Positions 1-10,406 of a stretch of DNA of 64,000 bases are shown here, in pieces; position 1 is the first letter of the stretch, and each line of letters opens with the position of its first letter. The translations under genes were made by a program, and so were the position numbers. Under the pieces are notes generated by a model. It saw nothing but the letters and a program-made list of their open reading frames with translations, made no database searches and was not told the origin of the DNA. Origin of the DNA: CBDDCQ01 sp965226285 (GTDB taxonomy: Bacteria; Bacteroidota; Bacteroidia; Flavobacteriales; Ichthyobacteriaceae); contig CBDDCQ010000006.1 in assembly GCA_965226285.1 (NCBI GenBank), forward strand, positions 62,001 to 126,000. The letters run 5' to 3'.

Positions 1-868
1 ATACAAGCTCTTTACCCAAACTATAAGTATTGCTTTCGTAGTAATTAAAATCAAAATCTACACCCAATCGATGATACGTCTTGTCAAAACCATCATATAC
101 CCATCTATTCATCTTTTTCCATAGAGATATAACTTTTATATCTTTACTTTCCCATTTGACTAACATTTTTTGTGCTTCCTTCATAATAGGAGCTTGCTTT
201 TTTGCTTGCTCTTCATTCAACCCTACTGAAACTAATTTCTCTACTTCTTTTTTATAGACCCTATCGAATTCCGTATAGTATTTACCTACGAGTTTATCGC
301 CCTTTACTCCAGTGTTTTCAGGGGTTTCACCATTACCAAATTTTTGCCAAGCTACCATAGATTTACAAATGTGTATCCCTCTATCATTTATAATTTGGGT
401 TTTAAGTACATTTTTACCACTTGCCTTGAGAATAGATGCTATGGAAGATCCGAGCAAATTATTTCTAATATGTCCCAGATGTAGAGGTTTATTGGTATTG
501 GGAGAAGAATATTCTACCATAACGAATGGTGAATTACCTCGAGTAGGCATAAATCCGTAATTATCTTGAGTATAACAATAGTGAAAATATTTTATATACA
601 AACTATCTGATAAACTCAAGTTCAAAAACCCTTTTACCACATTAAATTCAGATATGAACTCACAATTTAATTTTAGACATTCTCCTATTTTTTGTGCCAT
701 TTGTTCAGGTGATATTTTAGAATATTTTAGATATGGAAATACTACCAGTGTAACATCACCTTTAAAATCCTTTCTTGTGGTTTGTAAATCTATTGTTTTT
801 ATCTCTATGGAATAATCAGATTTTAGAACATTTTTAATTTCTTGTTCTAATACACCATAAATATCCAT
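1..868 (-). CDS. argS: arginyl-tRNA synthetase, N-terminal part (C-terminus outside window)
   Basis: Charges tRNA-Arg with arginine in the cytoplasm. The reverse strand reads open from an ATG at 868 to the window edge, giving 289 codons. The N-terminal 110 residues fit the Add-1 tRNA-binding domain of ArgS, followed by the class I signature YSSPNTNKPLHLGHIRNN, whose HLGH is the HIGH motif. The KMSKS loop and the anticodon-binding domain lie beyond position 1. The start lies 8 bp downstream of the stop of the small T9SS cargo gene, so the two may share a transcript. Partial only because of the window edge. Confidence 0.95.
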   Translation of the reverse strand, partial: MDIYGVLEQEIKNVLKSDYSIEIKTIDLQTTRKDFKGDVTLVVFPYLKYSKISPEQMAQKIGECLKLNCEFISEFNVVKGFLNLSLSDSLYIKYFHYCYTQDNYGFMPTRGNSPFVMVEYSSPNTNKPLHLGHIRNNLLGSSIASILKASGKNVLKTQIINDRGIHICKSMVAWQKFGNGETPENTGVKGDKLVGKYYTEFDRVYKKEVEKLVSVGLNEEQAKKQAPIMKEAQKMLVKWESKDIKVISLWKKMNRWVYDGFDKTYHRLGVDFDFNYYESNTYSLGKELV

Positions 869-876
869 TTCTTCAC

Positions 877-1338
877 CTAATTTTTTATAAATTTAAATAT
901 CTTTTTAGATCTGGTATTTTGCATTTCCAAAATATAAACTGAAGGAGGTAAAATAGATACCTTATTTTTAAGCCATTCATTCATAGCAATCAAAGTACCT
1001 GAATTATTAGATATTTTATTTCCTAATATGCCATAAAGAGAGCATACAAACTTATTAGATCTATCACTACTTACAATTTGTATATAATCTTTAGTAGGAT
1101 TTGGATATATATAACAGTCTTTAATTTTAAAATCTTTAGTAAAACTTAACCTTCTATGAACTGTTTTAGTTTGTATCCCAAATGAGGTTTTGCCCTTATC
1201 TATAACTTTTTTGATTTTTAACTTATTACCTTCTATCTTAAAGTAATCTGAGCCACCTATTTGAGTGTAGTTTTGTCTCCCATTTGTAGAAAATGAAACA
1301 AAACATATAAAAAATAAAGTATATATTAGTTTTTTCAT
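877..1338 (-). CDS. small secreted protein with T9SS type A sorting domain
   Basis: This 153-residue protein starts with a Sec signal peptide (about 1-20). Its C-terminal 75 residues match the Por secretion-system type A sorting domain: IYPNPTKDYIQI at the start, a middle LYGILGNKI strand, then VYILEMQN near the end. Such domains direct proteins through the type IX secretion system to the cell surface or medium. Only about 60 residues are left for a functional part, and I recognise no domain there. It may be a minimal cargo or a truncated one. It lies just upstream of argS. Confidence 0.8.
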   Translation of the reverse strand: MKKLIYTLFFICFVSFSTNGRQNYTQIGGSDYFKIEGNKLKIKKVIDKGKTSFGIQTKTVHRRLSFTKDFKIKDCYIYPNPTKDYIQIVSSDRSNKFVCSLYGILGNKISNNSGTLIAMNEWLKNKVSILPPSVYILEMQNTRSKKIFKFIKN

Positions 1339-1468
1339 TAGTTTTAGTAAAAATTAACTTCTAAAGTAGAAATTTGATAAAATTGACAATTCCGCGAATA
1401 TAATAAATTATTTTTTGACTTCTGTTTTAATTTCATTTCAATATCAAAAAAAAATGATTAAAATGTCT

Positions 1469-2245
1469 TTACTGCTCTAACCTCCTATCAGAGACTAATA
1501 ATTTTTCAGCAAAAATTTTCCAATCTTCTCTTCTAAAAAACAGTATAACCAGCCCGAAAAGCAATAATGTCAATCCAAATCCTATAAAAGCCCTACCTAA
1601 CTCTCCAAATGTTGTGCTTAACTTGTCAATATAATTTTGAGTATTATATAAACAATGTATGATGCAAACTATCCAGATATTTCGTGTAGCAATAAGTACC
1701 ATACCGAGTATAAAACCTGCAAGAGTAGCACTTGCTACCTGAGCTAGTACTTGTAAAATACCTGCCCCCACCAATAAGTTAAAGATGTGGATAGAACCAA
1801 ATAAAATAGATGATATTACTAAAGCTCCTTTGACATTCTTATTTTGCTTAAGCAATGCTATAGCTAAAAACACCAAAATGCCCATTCTACTAATCAATTC
1901 CTCATAAAGACCTACACTAAGCATACCTAATAATCTTATGGGATGTTTTACAATATAAAGTGGCTCTTGTACGAATTGTATCAAAAAGGGAAGAAGTGCT
2001 ACAAATACCATAAATAATACTCTGATAGACAGCTTAATATTACTTACTTTTCTCAAATCAATTTGTTTGGAAAATATAATTATAAGTATGATCACATAAA
2101 TAAATCTCAATACAATAGAAGTGTACAATAGGTTAAACCCTAATGTTTTAAGGGGAAAAATTACTATTATTCCTAAAATGCTAATTACACTAATTAAAAT
2201 GCCTGTCAACCATTTGTTGACGGTATAGTATTTAACTAAGTTCAT
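1469..2245 (-). CDS. CPBP family intramembrane metalloprotease
   Basis: A 258-residue polytopic membrane protein of the CAAX-protease/bacteriocin-processing (Abi/CPBP) family. The family motifs are in order: EELISR (the EExxxR motif, about residue 116), FGSIHIFN (FxxxH) and a later HCLYN histidine motif. They sit in hydrophobic helices, as expected for a glutamate-activated intramembrane protease. The substrate is unknown. It reads alone, with gaps of 130 and 44 bp to its neighbours. Family assignment is firm; the physiological role is not. Confidence 0.88.
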   Translation of the reverse strand: MNLVKYYTVNKWLTGILISVISILGIIVIFPLKTLGFNLLYTSIVLRFIYVIILIIIFSKQIDLRKVSNIKLSIRVLFMVFVALLPFLIQFVQEPLYIVKHPIRLLGMLSVGLYEELISRMGILVFLAIALLKQNKNVKGALVISSILFGSIHIFNLLVGAGILQVLAQVASATLAGFILGMVLIATRNIWIVCIIHCLYNTQNYIDKLSTTFGELGRAFIGFGLTLLLFGLVILFFRREDWKIFAEKLLVSDRRLEQ

Positions 2246-2289
2246 AATTATATATTTTTAATTTTAGAAGCAAATATAATAATTTAAAA

Positions 2290-4752
2290 TTAAAATAGAC
2301 CTGTAAATCCTATAACAATGCCATTTTTTCTTTGCCCACCAAAATAAGACAGCACATATCCTACATATAATAACTTCCATGTGCTAAAACCTATATTATT
2401 CAATCCTACAGAATATTCTGTATAAGGTAATTGTTTTGGAACAAAAAAGCCTTTTGCCTCGAGTACCAAATGTACACTTAATTTATTCAAAAGAGGTATT
2501 TTATTTACAACAAAGCCCTTAAAATTATATCGCGTATGCAGTTCTGTATATTTATCATTGGTACTCAACTTATAGTATTCCAAAAGCCTAAACTGACTCA
2601 AAGAATTACCTGAAAAAAATTTTATCTCATTGGCTTTAGGGTGAACATAATCTATAAAAGATATATTTCTTTGCTCTAAAAAAGATCCTAATTTAATCCT
2701 ATAACTAAACACTCCTTTATCTTCTAAAGACATATTTTGAAATACTTCTGCATAAAATAAATCGGAATGTAACTTATTATATGTAGAACCAAAAGTTTTT
2801 CTATAGCCTAAAATCAATATGGGGTATTTTTTTGTTTGTAGGTTAATTCTAAATCCAGGATAAGACATATACTTATTACCAAAACGGATCATAGTACTTA
2901 TATCTGTCGTCCAGATACGATGAGATTCGAATGACTTAGAAAAATCATCGGGGTTTCGAGGATTATTGGATGTATAATCATAATCTCTTTTTACAAAACT
3001 GTAATTTGTAGTATTAACTAATGGAATTCTATTTGCATATTCTAATGAAGTACGAATAAGTACACCATTGAATATATATCTATCGAAATACATTTTAGCA
3101 AATTGTTTTTCATAAATTTTCATATAGTTTTCTTTAAAAAAAAGACTAGTTATAGCATTCATAGTATTTGAAATAGGTTCATTTTCATCAAATTGAGAAA
3201 TAGTAATGCCCGCAGAGAATTTAAAGTAAGAATAATTTATCCTATCCCATTGATAATTAAAGTTTATTTTAGGACGCAACTTACGTTCTGAAAAACTATA
3301 ATTAAAATGAGATGAAATTGTAAAATTTGGCTTGGTGTATGATGACTTATGGAACTTAATATTAGGAGTAATATACCACCCTTGCACGGTATTAAATCCA
3401 AAAGGTATAAGAAGATTAGTATTGATATACCACTTGTTATAAGAATTTTGATAATTATATCTCATAAATAATAAATCTGTCCATTTAGGAACGTTATTTT
3501 TACGATCTAAAGAGTCCAAGTATTTTTTTGATTTTCTGACCGTCTTAATACTGTCTTTACGCTTATAGTCTATTTTTTCTTCTTTAGTCAATGATATAGG
3601 GCGTAATTTGTTCCAATACAAAGTATCTTTTTTATGTGCGTCGTTTTCAAATGATAAAATTTCATCACCAAAGGTATCAGCAGTAAAATCTGGAGAAAAA
3701 TTATAATTAGAATACACCGCTGAAAATTTCCCTGTGGATTTAACTCCCATAAAGCTAAGTTTAAAATCAATAGTCTTAGAGATAACTACCCAAGCTTTTT
3801 TTTCTTTAGAATAATTATAGTTTTGCTTTAAACGCATCGTGTCTAAAATAGGATTATAAACTCGTTCACCCGTAATTAGGACATCTGCACCATATATGGA
3901 CCAATCTCTTTCCACTATATAGATGAAACCACTGAAAACAGGCGTATTGTCTAATTTAGGAACGATCTCTATTTTATTGATAAGGTTTCCCTCTCTATCG
4001 TGGAAAGTACCTATCAATTTATAATTATAGTGTGAAAAAGCATTACTGGAAATAGGAGAAGTTACTTGCCGCCCAAAGAGACGAACAGTATTTTTATAGA
4101 AGCTAAGGTTAAAAGATAATGCATTGTTAAAAGATATTCCTCTATCAGAGCCACTTACTTTAGAAGCTGTAATATTTTCTTTAAATTCAAAAGGTTCTTT
4201 TTGGTATGCTATATTAGAAACCGTTTCTGAGAGGTATATCACTCCTGTTCTATTGGCATCCAGATGCCCTCCTAAGTCTCCTATGTCTTTTCCCATAAAA
4301 GTTTTGGGAACATCTTTTAATCTAATGATACCTTTAGAATAAAAATCAGCGGTATATTGCTCTATTTTAGATAAGTTCTTTTCTTTGTTTTTAATGGTTT
4401 TTCTAATGATTACATCTGCCAGATTCACATCTGATTTTATGACGACTTCATCTAATATTAATTCTTCTACCTCTAACTTTACATTCAAAGTATAGGGCAA
4501 AGAAGTAATATAAATTTTCTTTTTTACAGTTTTATACCCCAACGTCTTAAAAACGACGATATATTGCCTTCCGATTTCAGAAAAAGGGAGTTCATATTCC
4601 CCTTTTTGATTGGATATTGTACCCGTAATAAAGTCATCTAAATAAATATTTACATAGGCAAGAGGAATATTGTTACTGTCCACTACCTTGCCTCTGATTT
4701 GTGCTGAAACGGTAAAAGAAAACATTAGGCAATATAAAATAACTCTATTCAT
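2290..4752 (-). CDS. DUF5686 outer-membrane protein with carboxypeptidase-regulatory-like domain
   Basis: I start this at the ATG at 4752, because an upstream in-frame ATG at 4824 would put 24 residues in front of a good signal peptide (MNRVILYCLMFSFTVSA). The 820-residue product then has a CarboxypepD_reg-like beta domain (about 17-105, IRGKVVDSNN to LNVKLEVEEL). The rest is the long DUF5686 region typical of Bacteroidota, rich in alternating aromatic strands and ending in GIVIGFTGLF, consistent with an outer-membrane barrel. Its function is unknown in the family. It stands alone, between the CPBP gene and an IS30 relic. Confidence 0.85.
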   Translation of the reverse strand: MNRVILYCLMFSFTVSAQIRGKVVDSNNIPLAYVNIYLDDFITGTISNQKGEYELPFSEIGRQYIVVFKTLGYKTVKKKIYITSLPYTLNVKLEVEELILDEVVIKSDVNLADVIIRKTIKNKEKNLSKIEQYTADFYSKGIIRLKDVPKTFMGKDIGDLGGHLDANRTGVIYLSETVSNIAYQKEPFEFKENITASKVSGSDRGISFNNALSFNLSFYKNTVRLFGRQVTSPISSNAFSHYNYKLIGTFHDREGNLINKIEIVPKLDNTPVFSGFIYIVERDWSIYGADVLITGERVYNPILDTMRLKQNYNYSKEKKAWVVISKTIDFKLSFMGVKSTGKFSAVYSNYNFSPDFTADTFGDEILSFENDAHKKDTLYWNKLRPISLTKEEKIDYKRKDSIKTVRKSKKYLDSLDRKNNVPKWTDLLFMRYNYQNSYNKWYINTNLLIPFGFNTVQGWYITPNIKFHKSSYTKPNFTISSHFNYSFSERKLRPKINFNYQWDRINYSYFKFSAGITISQFDENEPISNTMNAITSLFFKENYMKIYEKQFAKMYFDRYIFNGVLIRTSLEYANRIPLVNTTNYSFVKRDYDYTSNNPRNPDDFSKSFESHRIWTTDISTMIRFGNKYMSYPGFRINLQTKKYPILILGYRKTFGSTYNKLHSDLFYAEVFQNMSLEDKGVFSYRIKLGSFLEQRNISFIDYVHPKANEIKFFSGNSLSQFRLLEYYKLSTNDKYTELHTRYNFKGFVVNKIPLLNKLSVHLVLEAKGFFVPKQLPYTEYSVGLNNIGFSTWKLLYVGYVLSYFGGQRKNGIVIGFTGLF

Positions 4753-4825
4753 ACGAGCAAATATAAAAATTAAAATTACAAAATAACTTAAATCCACACA
4801 AAATTGTAAAAAGGTAGATTCCACT

Positions 4826-5200
4826 TACAAGTGCAACATTTTATTTTGTTCTTTGATTACAAAATATATGAAATAATAGATATGGTTTTTGATAATTTAG
4901 ATTTTTTTGGTCTTTCGTTAATTTTTCTTTGTGCTTCTTTAATTTTTGGTATAACTGCTTCATTTATAGGTTGTTTTTTTAGGAATATATTGTCTTATTA
5001 ATTTATTCTTATTTTCAATTTGTCCCTTTTCCCAAGAGGCATAAGGATTAGTAAAATAGGTTTGTACTTTCATTTTATCTCTTATTACATAGTGTAAAGT
5101 TTAACAAATGCTGTTCCATTATCAAATGTGATACTAATGGAATCTGTAAAATATCTTGAAAGTAAGTTCTACTTGAGAAGTGTAATTTTATATAGTAAAT
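4826..5200 (-). pseudogene. IS30-family transposase relic
   Basis: On the minus strand the broken reading frames still spell the end of an IS30 integrase core: SITFDNGTAFVKL, then TYFTNPYASWEKGQIENKN, then KIKEAQRKINERPKKSK in another frame. These match the third transposase fragment of the copy at 27.4-28.4 kb. The edge at about 4826-4845 carries the same terminal inverted-repeat core (TTGCACTTGTAAGT) as the later copies. The 5' half of the transposase is missing, and several frameshifts and stops make it non-functional. Confidence 0.8.
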
Positions 5201-5257
5201 TTATACAGATAATAATTTAAATCTTATATATTATCTCTACAATCTTATTTTTTATAT

Positions 5258-5265
5258 TACTTTTG
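5258..5265 (+). promoter_or_regulatory. -7 promoter element for the E1 gene
   Basis: TACTTTTG fits the Bacteroidota -7 consensus TAnnTTTG. It lies about 40 bp before the chosen ATG of the dehydrogenase gene. I see no clear TTG at the usual -33 distance. Confidence 0.45.
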
Positions 5266-5305
5266 TGCTACATAATTGTACAAAGATAATTTTAAATCTA
5301 AGTTT

Positions 5306-7753
5306 ATGTTAAAAGAAGCTAAAACCAAAGAGAAAAATATGTCATTTGAAAGTTTTCGTGTAGAAGTTTTGAAGGATTATAAATTAGCTTTTGAAAGCAG
5401 AGAATGCAGTCTATTGGGGAGAAGAGAAGTGCTTAATGGCAAGGCTAAATTTGGGATATTTGGAGATGGAAAAGAACTTCCTCAATTGGCAATGGCTAAA
5501 GTTTTTAGAAAAGGAGATTTGCGTTCAGGTTATTACAGGGATCAAACCTTTATGATGGCAATAGGTGAATACACTCCTCGTGAACTGTTCTCAGCTATGT
5601 ATGCTCATACCAATGTAGAATTAGAACCCACTAGTGGTGGACGACAAATGACCGGGCATTTTGCCACTCGATTCTTGAATGAAGATGGCTCTTGGAAAGA
5701 CCTTGTAAAACTCAAGAATTCTTCATCTGACATATCTCCTACTGGAGCACAAATGCCAAGGCTTTTGGGATTAGGACTAGCCTCTAAACTCTACCGAAGT
5801 GTAAAAGAATTGCAATCTAAAGAAAATTTCTCTAAAAACGGAAATGAAGTGGCTTTTGGCACTATTGGCAATGCTAGTACCTCCGAAGGACTATTTTGGG
5901 AGACCATTAATGCTATGGGTGTAATGCAAGTACCCATCATTATGTCTGTATGGGACGACGAGTACGGCATATCTGTAGGTAATGAATATCATACTACCAA
6001 AGAGAGCATCTCGGAAGTATTAAAAGGTTTCCAACGAGATGGTGAACACAAAGGAATAGAAATATTAAAGGTAAAAGCATGGGACTATACTGCTCTTATC
6101 AAGACCTACGAAAAAGCAGAAAAGATAGCTAGAGAGGAGCATATTCCAGTGCTCATACATGTTGAAGATGTTACACAACCTCAAGGGCATTCTACTTCTG
6201 GTTCTCACGAGAGATACAAGTCCAAATACAGGCTAGAGTGGGAAAAACAACACGACTGTATCCTAAAAATGAGACAGTGGATATTAGACTTTAACCTCAC
6301 AGATGAAAATACAGGAGAAGAACTTCGATTAGTGAACAGTTTGGCTGAAATAGACCAAATAGAAAAGGATGCTAAAACATTTGTACGAGAAAGTAAAAAT
6401 AGAGCTTGGGAACTCTATCAAAAAGAAATTAAAGCCGAACAAAATAGGGTAATACAAATTTTAGAAAATATAGAATGTGATAATAAAGTATTTGTTACAA
6501 AACTTAGCAAAGACTTAAAAAGAAAACATAATATCACTAAAAAGGATGTATTATCCACTGCTCGCAGAGCATTGAAATATTTAACTACTACAAATACTCC
6601 TCAAAAAGAAGAATTGATCTTGTGGATAAAACACTACAACCAAGAGCAAAACGAAAAATACAGTTCACAACTATATAGTGAATTTACCACTTCTCCTTTG
6701 AATGTAAAACAAAAGGATATTGTTTATCCCGAAACTCCGAATCTGGTAGATGCCCGGATAATTTTGCGAGATAATTTTGATTCTTTACTCGAAAAACATC
6801 CTGAAATATTTATCTTTGGTGAAGATGCTGGCTTTATAGGAGATGTAAACCAGGGATTAGAAGGATTACAAAAAAAATATGGTAAAGATAGAGTATTTGA
6901 TACTAGTATTCGAGAAGCTACCATCATAGGGCAAGGTATAGGCATGGCTATGAGAGGGCTAAAACCCATAGCTGAAATACAATATTTAGATTATCTTATA
7001 TATGCCATACAAACCCTAAGTGATGACTTAGCTACTTTGCTATATAGGACTAAAGGCGGACAGAAAGCTCCACTTATCATACGAACAAGAGGGCATAGGT
7101 TGGAAGGGATATGGCACGCTGGTTCTCCTATGGGTATGATTATCAATTCACTTAGAGGTATATATGTGCTCACCCCTAGAAATATGACCAAAGCAGCGGG
7201 CTTTTACAATGTTTTGATACAAGGAGATAATCCTGCCTTAGTAGTAGAGTGTCTCAACGGGTACCGCCTCAAAGAAAACAGACCTGAAAATATGTCGGAA
7301 TTTACAACGGCTATAGGGGAAATTGAGGTATTAAAAGAAGGAATGGACATCACTATGGTAACCTATGGATCACTATGTAATATTGCTATGGAGGCAGTAG
7401 AAATATTAGAACAAATAAATATATCAGTGGAACTCATAGATGCCCAATCTCTAATTCCATTTGATATAGCTGAAAATATTGTAAAGAGTCTATCTAAAAC
7501 CAATAAACTTATCGTAATAGATGAAGATGTAGAAGGAGGTGCATCTGCTTATATATTGAGAGAAATATTAGAAAAACAAAATGGCTATTATTACTTAGAT
7601 AGTAAACCTACTACCCTTACAGCTAAGAGCCATAGACCCGCTTATGGCACGGATGGAGACTATTTTTCAAAACCATCAGTGGATGATATATTTGAAAAGG
7701 TATATGAAATCATGAATGAGTATAAACCCAAAAAACACCCTGCTTTGATGTAA
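5306..7753 (+). CDS. 2-oxoacid dehydrogenase E1, fused alpha and beta subunits
   Basis: A thiamine-diphosphate enzyme that decarboxylates a 2-oxoacid and passes the acyl group to a lipoyl E2. The N-terminal half is E1-alpha, with the ThDP region GNASTSEGLFWETINAM (a variant of GDG-N) near residue 190. The C-terminal half (from about 475) is E1-beta, with FGEDAGFIGDVNQGLEG and ETLGD-type TTAIGEIEVLKEG. This fused arrangement is common in Flavobacteriia and is usually annotated as branched-chain or unspecified 2-oxoacid dehydrogenase. I start at ATG 5306; a TTG at 5276 would add ten residues, and an ATG at 5339 is also possible. The stop overlaps the apbE start as TAATG. Confidence 0.9.
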   Translation: MLKEAKTKEKNMSFESFRVEVLKDYKLAFESRECSLLGRREVLNGKAKFGIFGDGKELPQLAMAKVFRKGDLRSGYYRDQTFMMAIGEYTPRELFSAMYAHTNVELEPTSGGRQMTGHFATRFLNEDGSWKDLVKLKNSSSDISPTGAQMPRLLGLGLASKLYRSVKELQSKENFSKNGNEVAFGTIGNASTSEGLFWETINAMGVMQVPIIMSVWDDEYGISVGNEYHTTKESISEVLKGFQRDGEHKGIEILKVKAWDYTALIKTYEKAEKIAREEHIPVLIHVEDVTQPQGHSTSGSHERYKSKYRLEWEKQHDCILKMRQWILDFNLTDENTGEELRLVNSLAEIDQIEKDAKTFVRESKNRAWELYQKEIKAEQNRVIQILENIECDNKVFVTKLSKDLKRKHNITKKDVLSTARRALKYLTTTNTPQKEELILWIKHYNQEQNEKYSSQLYSEFTTSPLNVKQKDIVYPETPNLVDARIILRDNFDSLLEKHPEIFIFGEDAGFIGDVNQGLEGLQKKYGKDRVFDTSIREATIIGQGIGMAMRGLKPIAEIQYLDYLIYAIQTLSDDLATLLYRTKGGQKAPLIIRTRGHRLEGIWHAGSPMGMIINSLRGIYVLTPRNMTKAAGFYNVLIQGDNPALVVECLNGYRLKENRPENMSEFTTAIGEIEVLKEGMDITMVTYGSLCNIAMEAVEILEQINISVELIDAQSLIPFDIAENIVKSLSKTNKLIVIDEDVEGGASAYILREILEKQNGYYYLDSKPTTLTAKSHRPAYGTDGDYFSKPSVDDIFEKVYEIMNEYKPKKHPALM

Positions 7754-8751
7754 TGAAAAACATTTACACTGCTACTATTACTTGTTTTATTTTAGTTTCT
7801 TGTTCTGATGATAAAATATTACACTCCTATTATGGAATGGCTCTGGGTACTACATACCACATTAAGTATATGGCATTGTCAAACGAAAAATATAATCACT
7901 TATTCGATAGCATTTTTAACGGTGCAAACCATTCACTATCCAATTATCACAAAGACTCCGAATTATATAAAATCAACTCTGGAGATACTACCGTAGTAGT
8001 TGGAAAATGGCTTAAAAAAGTATTTTTAATGTCAAAAGAGGTTTATTCAAAAAGCAAAGGATACTTTGACCCTACCGTTGGGATTATGGTAAATGCTTGG
8101 GGATTTGGCAGCGGAAATCAGATTCCTTTGGACAGTGCCAAGATAAAAGAACTTATGAAATATGTAAGTTTTAATAAAGTACTTTTATTCAAAGATAAAA
8201 TCATAAAAAAGCACCCACAAACTTTTATAGATTTTAATGCTATTGCTAAAGGGTACACCGTAGATGTAATAGGTGAGGTATTATCAAAAAAAGGTGTAGA
8301 AAACTATTTGATAGAGATAGGAGGAGAGATACTTACTTCTGGAAAGAATAGTAGAGGAAAAGACTGGGTAATTTCTATAGAAAAACCTATAGAAAATTTA
8401 GCCGTTCGAAAATCATCTCTGTATGTTAAATTATCTGGAGGTGCTATTGCTACTTCAGGAAATTACAGAAAATTCCGCATAGATAACCGCACGGGAGAAA
8501 AATATGTACACACCGTAAATCCCTTTACGGGTTTTACAGAAAAAAATGATATGATAAGTGCCTCTGTAATCGCTAAAAATTGTGCCTTAGCAGATGCCTA
8601 TGCCACTACCTTTATGACAATGGGGTATGAAAAATCCATAGCATTTATAGAAGAGAATAAGGATTTAAAACTCAAAGTATTTTTCATATACTTCGATAAG
8701 AAAAGACAAATAAAAACATTTTTATCTGAAGGTATAAACACATTACCATGA
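7753..8751 (+). CDS. apbE: FAD:protein FMN transferase, lipoprotein
   Basis: ApbE attaches FMN covalently to a threonine of target flavoproteins such as the NQR and RNF subunits, outside the inner membrane. The 332-residue product has a lipoprotein signal ending at Cys17 (ILVSC). The family hallmarks are AIAKGYTVD, an HTVNPFTGF segment (the H-x-x-x-P-x-T-G motif) and the late ADAYATTFMTMG. It overlaps the E1 stop by one base and the next start by four (ATGA), so the three genes probably form one translationally coupled operon. Confidence 0.93.
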   Translation: MKNIYTATITCFILVSCSDDKILHSYYGMALGTTYHIKYMALSNEKYNHLFDSIFNGANHSLSNYHKDSELYKINSGDTTVVVGKWLKKVFLMSKEVYSKSKGYFDPTVGIMVNAWGFGSGNQIPLDSAKIKELMKYVSFNKVLLFKDKIIKKHPQTFIDFNAIAKGYTVDVIGEVLSKKGVENYLIEIGGEILTSGKNSRGKDWVISIEKPIENLAVRKSSLYVKLSGGAIATSGNYRKFRIDNRTGEKYVHTVNPFTGFTEKNDMISASVIAKNCALADAYATTFMTMGYEKSIAFIEENKDLKLKVFFIYFDKKRQIKTFLSEGINTLP

Positions 8752-10334
8752 AAAGAGCATCCTTTTTTTTGATGTTGTGTATTCTACATACAGGTTGCAA
8801 AGAACACTCACATGATAACAAAACAGTTTTTAGATACAATGAAAGTAATAATATTACTTCTCTAGATCCTGCTTTTGCAAAAAGTCAAGCCAATATATGG
8901 GGTGTAAATCAACTATTTTCAGGTTTAGTTCAATTAGATGAAAACTTAAATATAAAACCTGACATTGCTAAAAAATGGGATATTTCCAAAGATGGAAAAC
9001 AATATACTTTTATACTTCGAAAAGATGTGTTTTTTCATAAACACAAGTACTTTGGAGCAAAGCAAACGCGAAAAGTTACCGCTTATGATTTTGTATATAG
9101 TTTGGATAGGCTCAAAGACAAGAATACGGCTTCTCCGGGCGTTTGGGTTTTACAAAACATAGATTCCTATAAAGCTTTAAATGATAGTATTTTTAAAATT
9201 TCCCTTAAAAATGCTTTTCCTCCTTTTTTAGGATTACTCACTATGAAATACTGTTCAGTAGTACCCAAAGAAATTATTGAACTCTACCGTGATGACTTTG
9301 GCAGAAATCCCATAGGAACAGGTGCATTTAAATTTAAATTATGGAAAGAAAATATCAAATTGGTATTGCTTAAAAACACTTTATATTATGAAAAAGAGCG
9401 CAATGCTAAACTCCCTTATTTAGATGCAGTAGCCATTAATTTTATACCTGATAAACAATCTGCTTTTATGGAGTTTATAAAAGGGAATATCGATTTTATA
9501 TCGGGTATAGAACCCAGCTATAAAGATGAAATTCTCACACCTGATGGCAGACTCCAACAAAAATATTTAACCAAAATAAAAATGCAATCTCTACCCTATC
9601 TCAATACAGAATATTTGGGTTTTTTGATGGATAAACAGCCTATTGATATTAGGCTAAGAAAAGCTATCAACTATTGCTTTAATAGAAGTAAAATGATAAC
9701 TTACCTGAGAAATGGTATTGGTTACCCTGCTGTAAATGGATTTATCCCAAAGGGGTTACCGGCTTTTTGCAATGGAACTTATGGTTATGATTACAATTTT
9801 GAAAAGGCACTTGCACTAGTAAATGATTATCAATCCGAAAAAGGAGAATTACCCATCATTACATTATCTACTAACTCTTCATATTTAGATTTATGTCAGT
9901 ATATACAATACAATGCTAAAAAAGTAGGACTACAAATAAATATCAATACACAACCTCTATCTACTTTAAGGCAAGCCATAGCAACTTCCAAAACGCCTTT
10001 TTTTAGAGGAAGTTGGATAGCAGATTACCCAGATTCAGAAAATTATTTATCTCTTTTTTACAGTAAGAATTTCTGTCCCGATGGTCCTAATTACACCCAC
10101 TTTAAAGATGATCTATTTGATTTGTTATATCAAAAATCATTTCAAGAAGTAGATATAAAAAAACGCCTCAAAATATACCAAAAAATGGATAGTATACTCA
10201 TGAGTAAAGCTCCTATAGTGCCTTTATATTACGACCAAGTAGTAAGATTTTACAATAAAAATATTTCTGGTTTAAAAGCCAATGCCATCAATTTACTAAA
10301 TTTAAAAACAGTAAGAAAATTAACGAATAATTGA
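8748..10334 (+). CDS. ABC transporter substrate-binding lipoprotein, family 5 (peptide type)
   Basis: A 528-residue extracytoplasmic solute-binding protein of the SBP_bac_5 (DppA/OppA/NikA) family. It has a lipobox with Cys17 (HTGC) and the characteristic opening ITSLDPAFAKSQANIWGVNQLFSGLV. The family's VTAYDFVYSLDRL and NPIGTGAFKF segments follow. Ligand choice (peptides, nickel or other) cannot be read from sequence, and no permease or ATPase genes lie nearby. The last coding bases (10274-10305) are repeated exactly at 11126-11157, so the 3' end may have been rebuilt by an insertion event. Confidence 0.88.
   Translation: MKRASFFLMLCILHTGCKEHSHDNKTVFRYNESNNITSLDPAFAKSQANIWGVNQLFSGLVQLDENLNIKPDIAKKWDISKDGKQYTFILRKDVFFHKHKYFGAKQTRKVTAYDFVYSLDRLKDKNTASPGVWVLQNIDSYKALNDSIFKISLKNAFPPFLGLLTMKYCSVVPKEIIELYRDDFGRNPIGTGAFKFKLWKENIKLVLLKNTLYYEKERNAKLPYLDAVAINFIPDKQSAFMEFIKGNIDFISGIEPSYKDEILTPDGRLQQKYLTKIKMQSLPYLNTEYLGFLMDKQPIDIRLRKAINYCFNRSKMITYLRNGIGYPAVNGFIPKGLPAFCNGTYGYDYNFEKALALVNDYQSEKGELPIITLSTNSSYLDLCQYIQYNAKKVGLQININTQPLSTLRQAIATSKTPFFRGSWIADYPDSENYLSLFYSKNFCPDGPNYTHFKDDLFDLLYQKSFQEVDIKKRLKIYQKMDSILMSKAPIVPLYYDQVVRFYNKNISGLKANAINLLNLKTVRKLTNN
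10274..10305 (+). repeat. 32-bp direct repeat, copy 1 (inside the SBP gene end)
   Basis: An exact 32-bp match to 11126-11157. This copy encodes residues close to the C-terminus (KANAINLLNL). The pair brackets about 850 bp that contain the DUF1643 gene. Confidence 0.9.
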
Positions 10335-10406
10335 GTGATTACAAAAATTGTATTTGTAAATGATGAATAGAACACGATTCATAGTCTAAAAAATACAACT
10401 CATTTA

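Noticed and set aside
4752..4824. Upstream start for the DUF5686 gene
   Set aside because: It would place 24 residues before a good signal peptide and read into the IS30 relic flank.
5276..5305. TTG start of the E1 gene at 5276
   Set aside because: An ATG at 5306 gives the same frame with a more usual start; the ten extra residues show no conserved feature.
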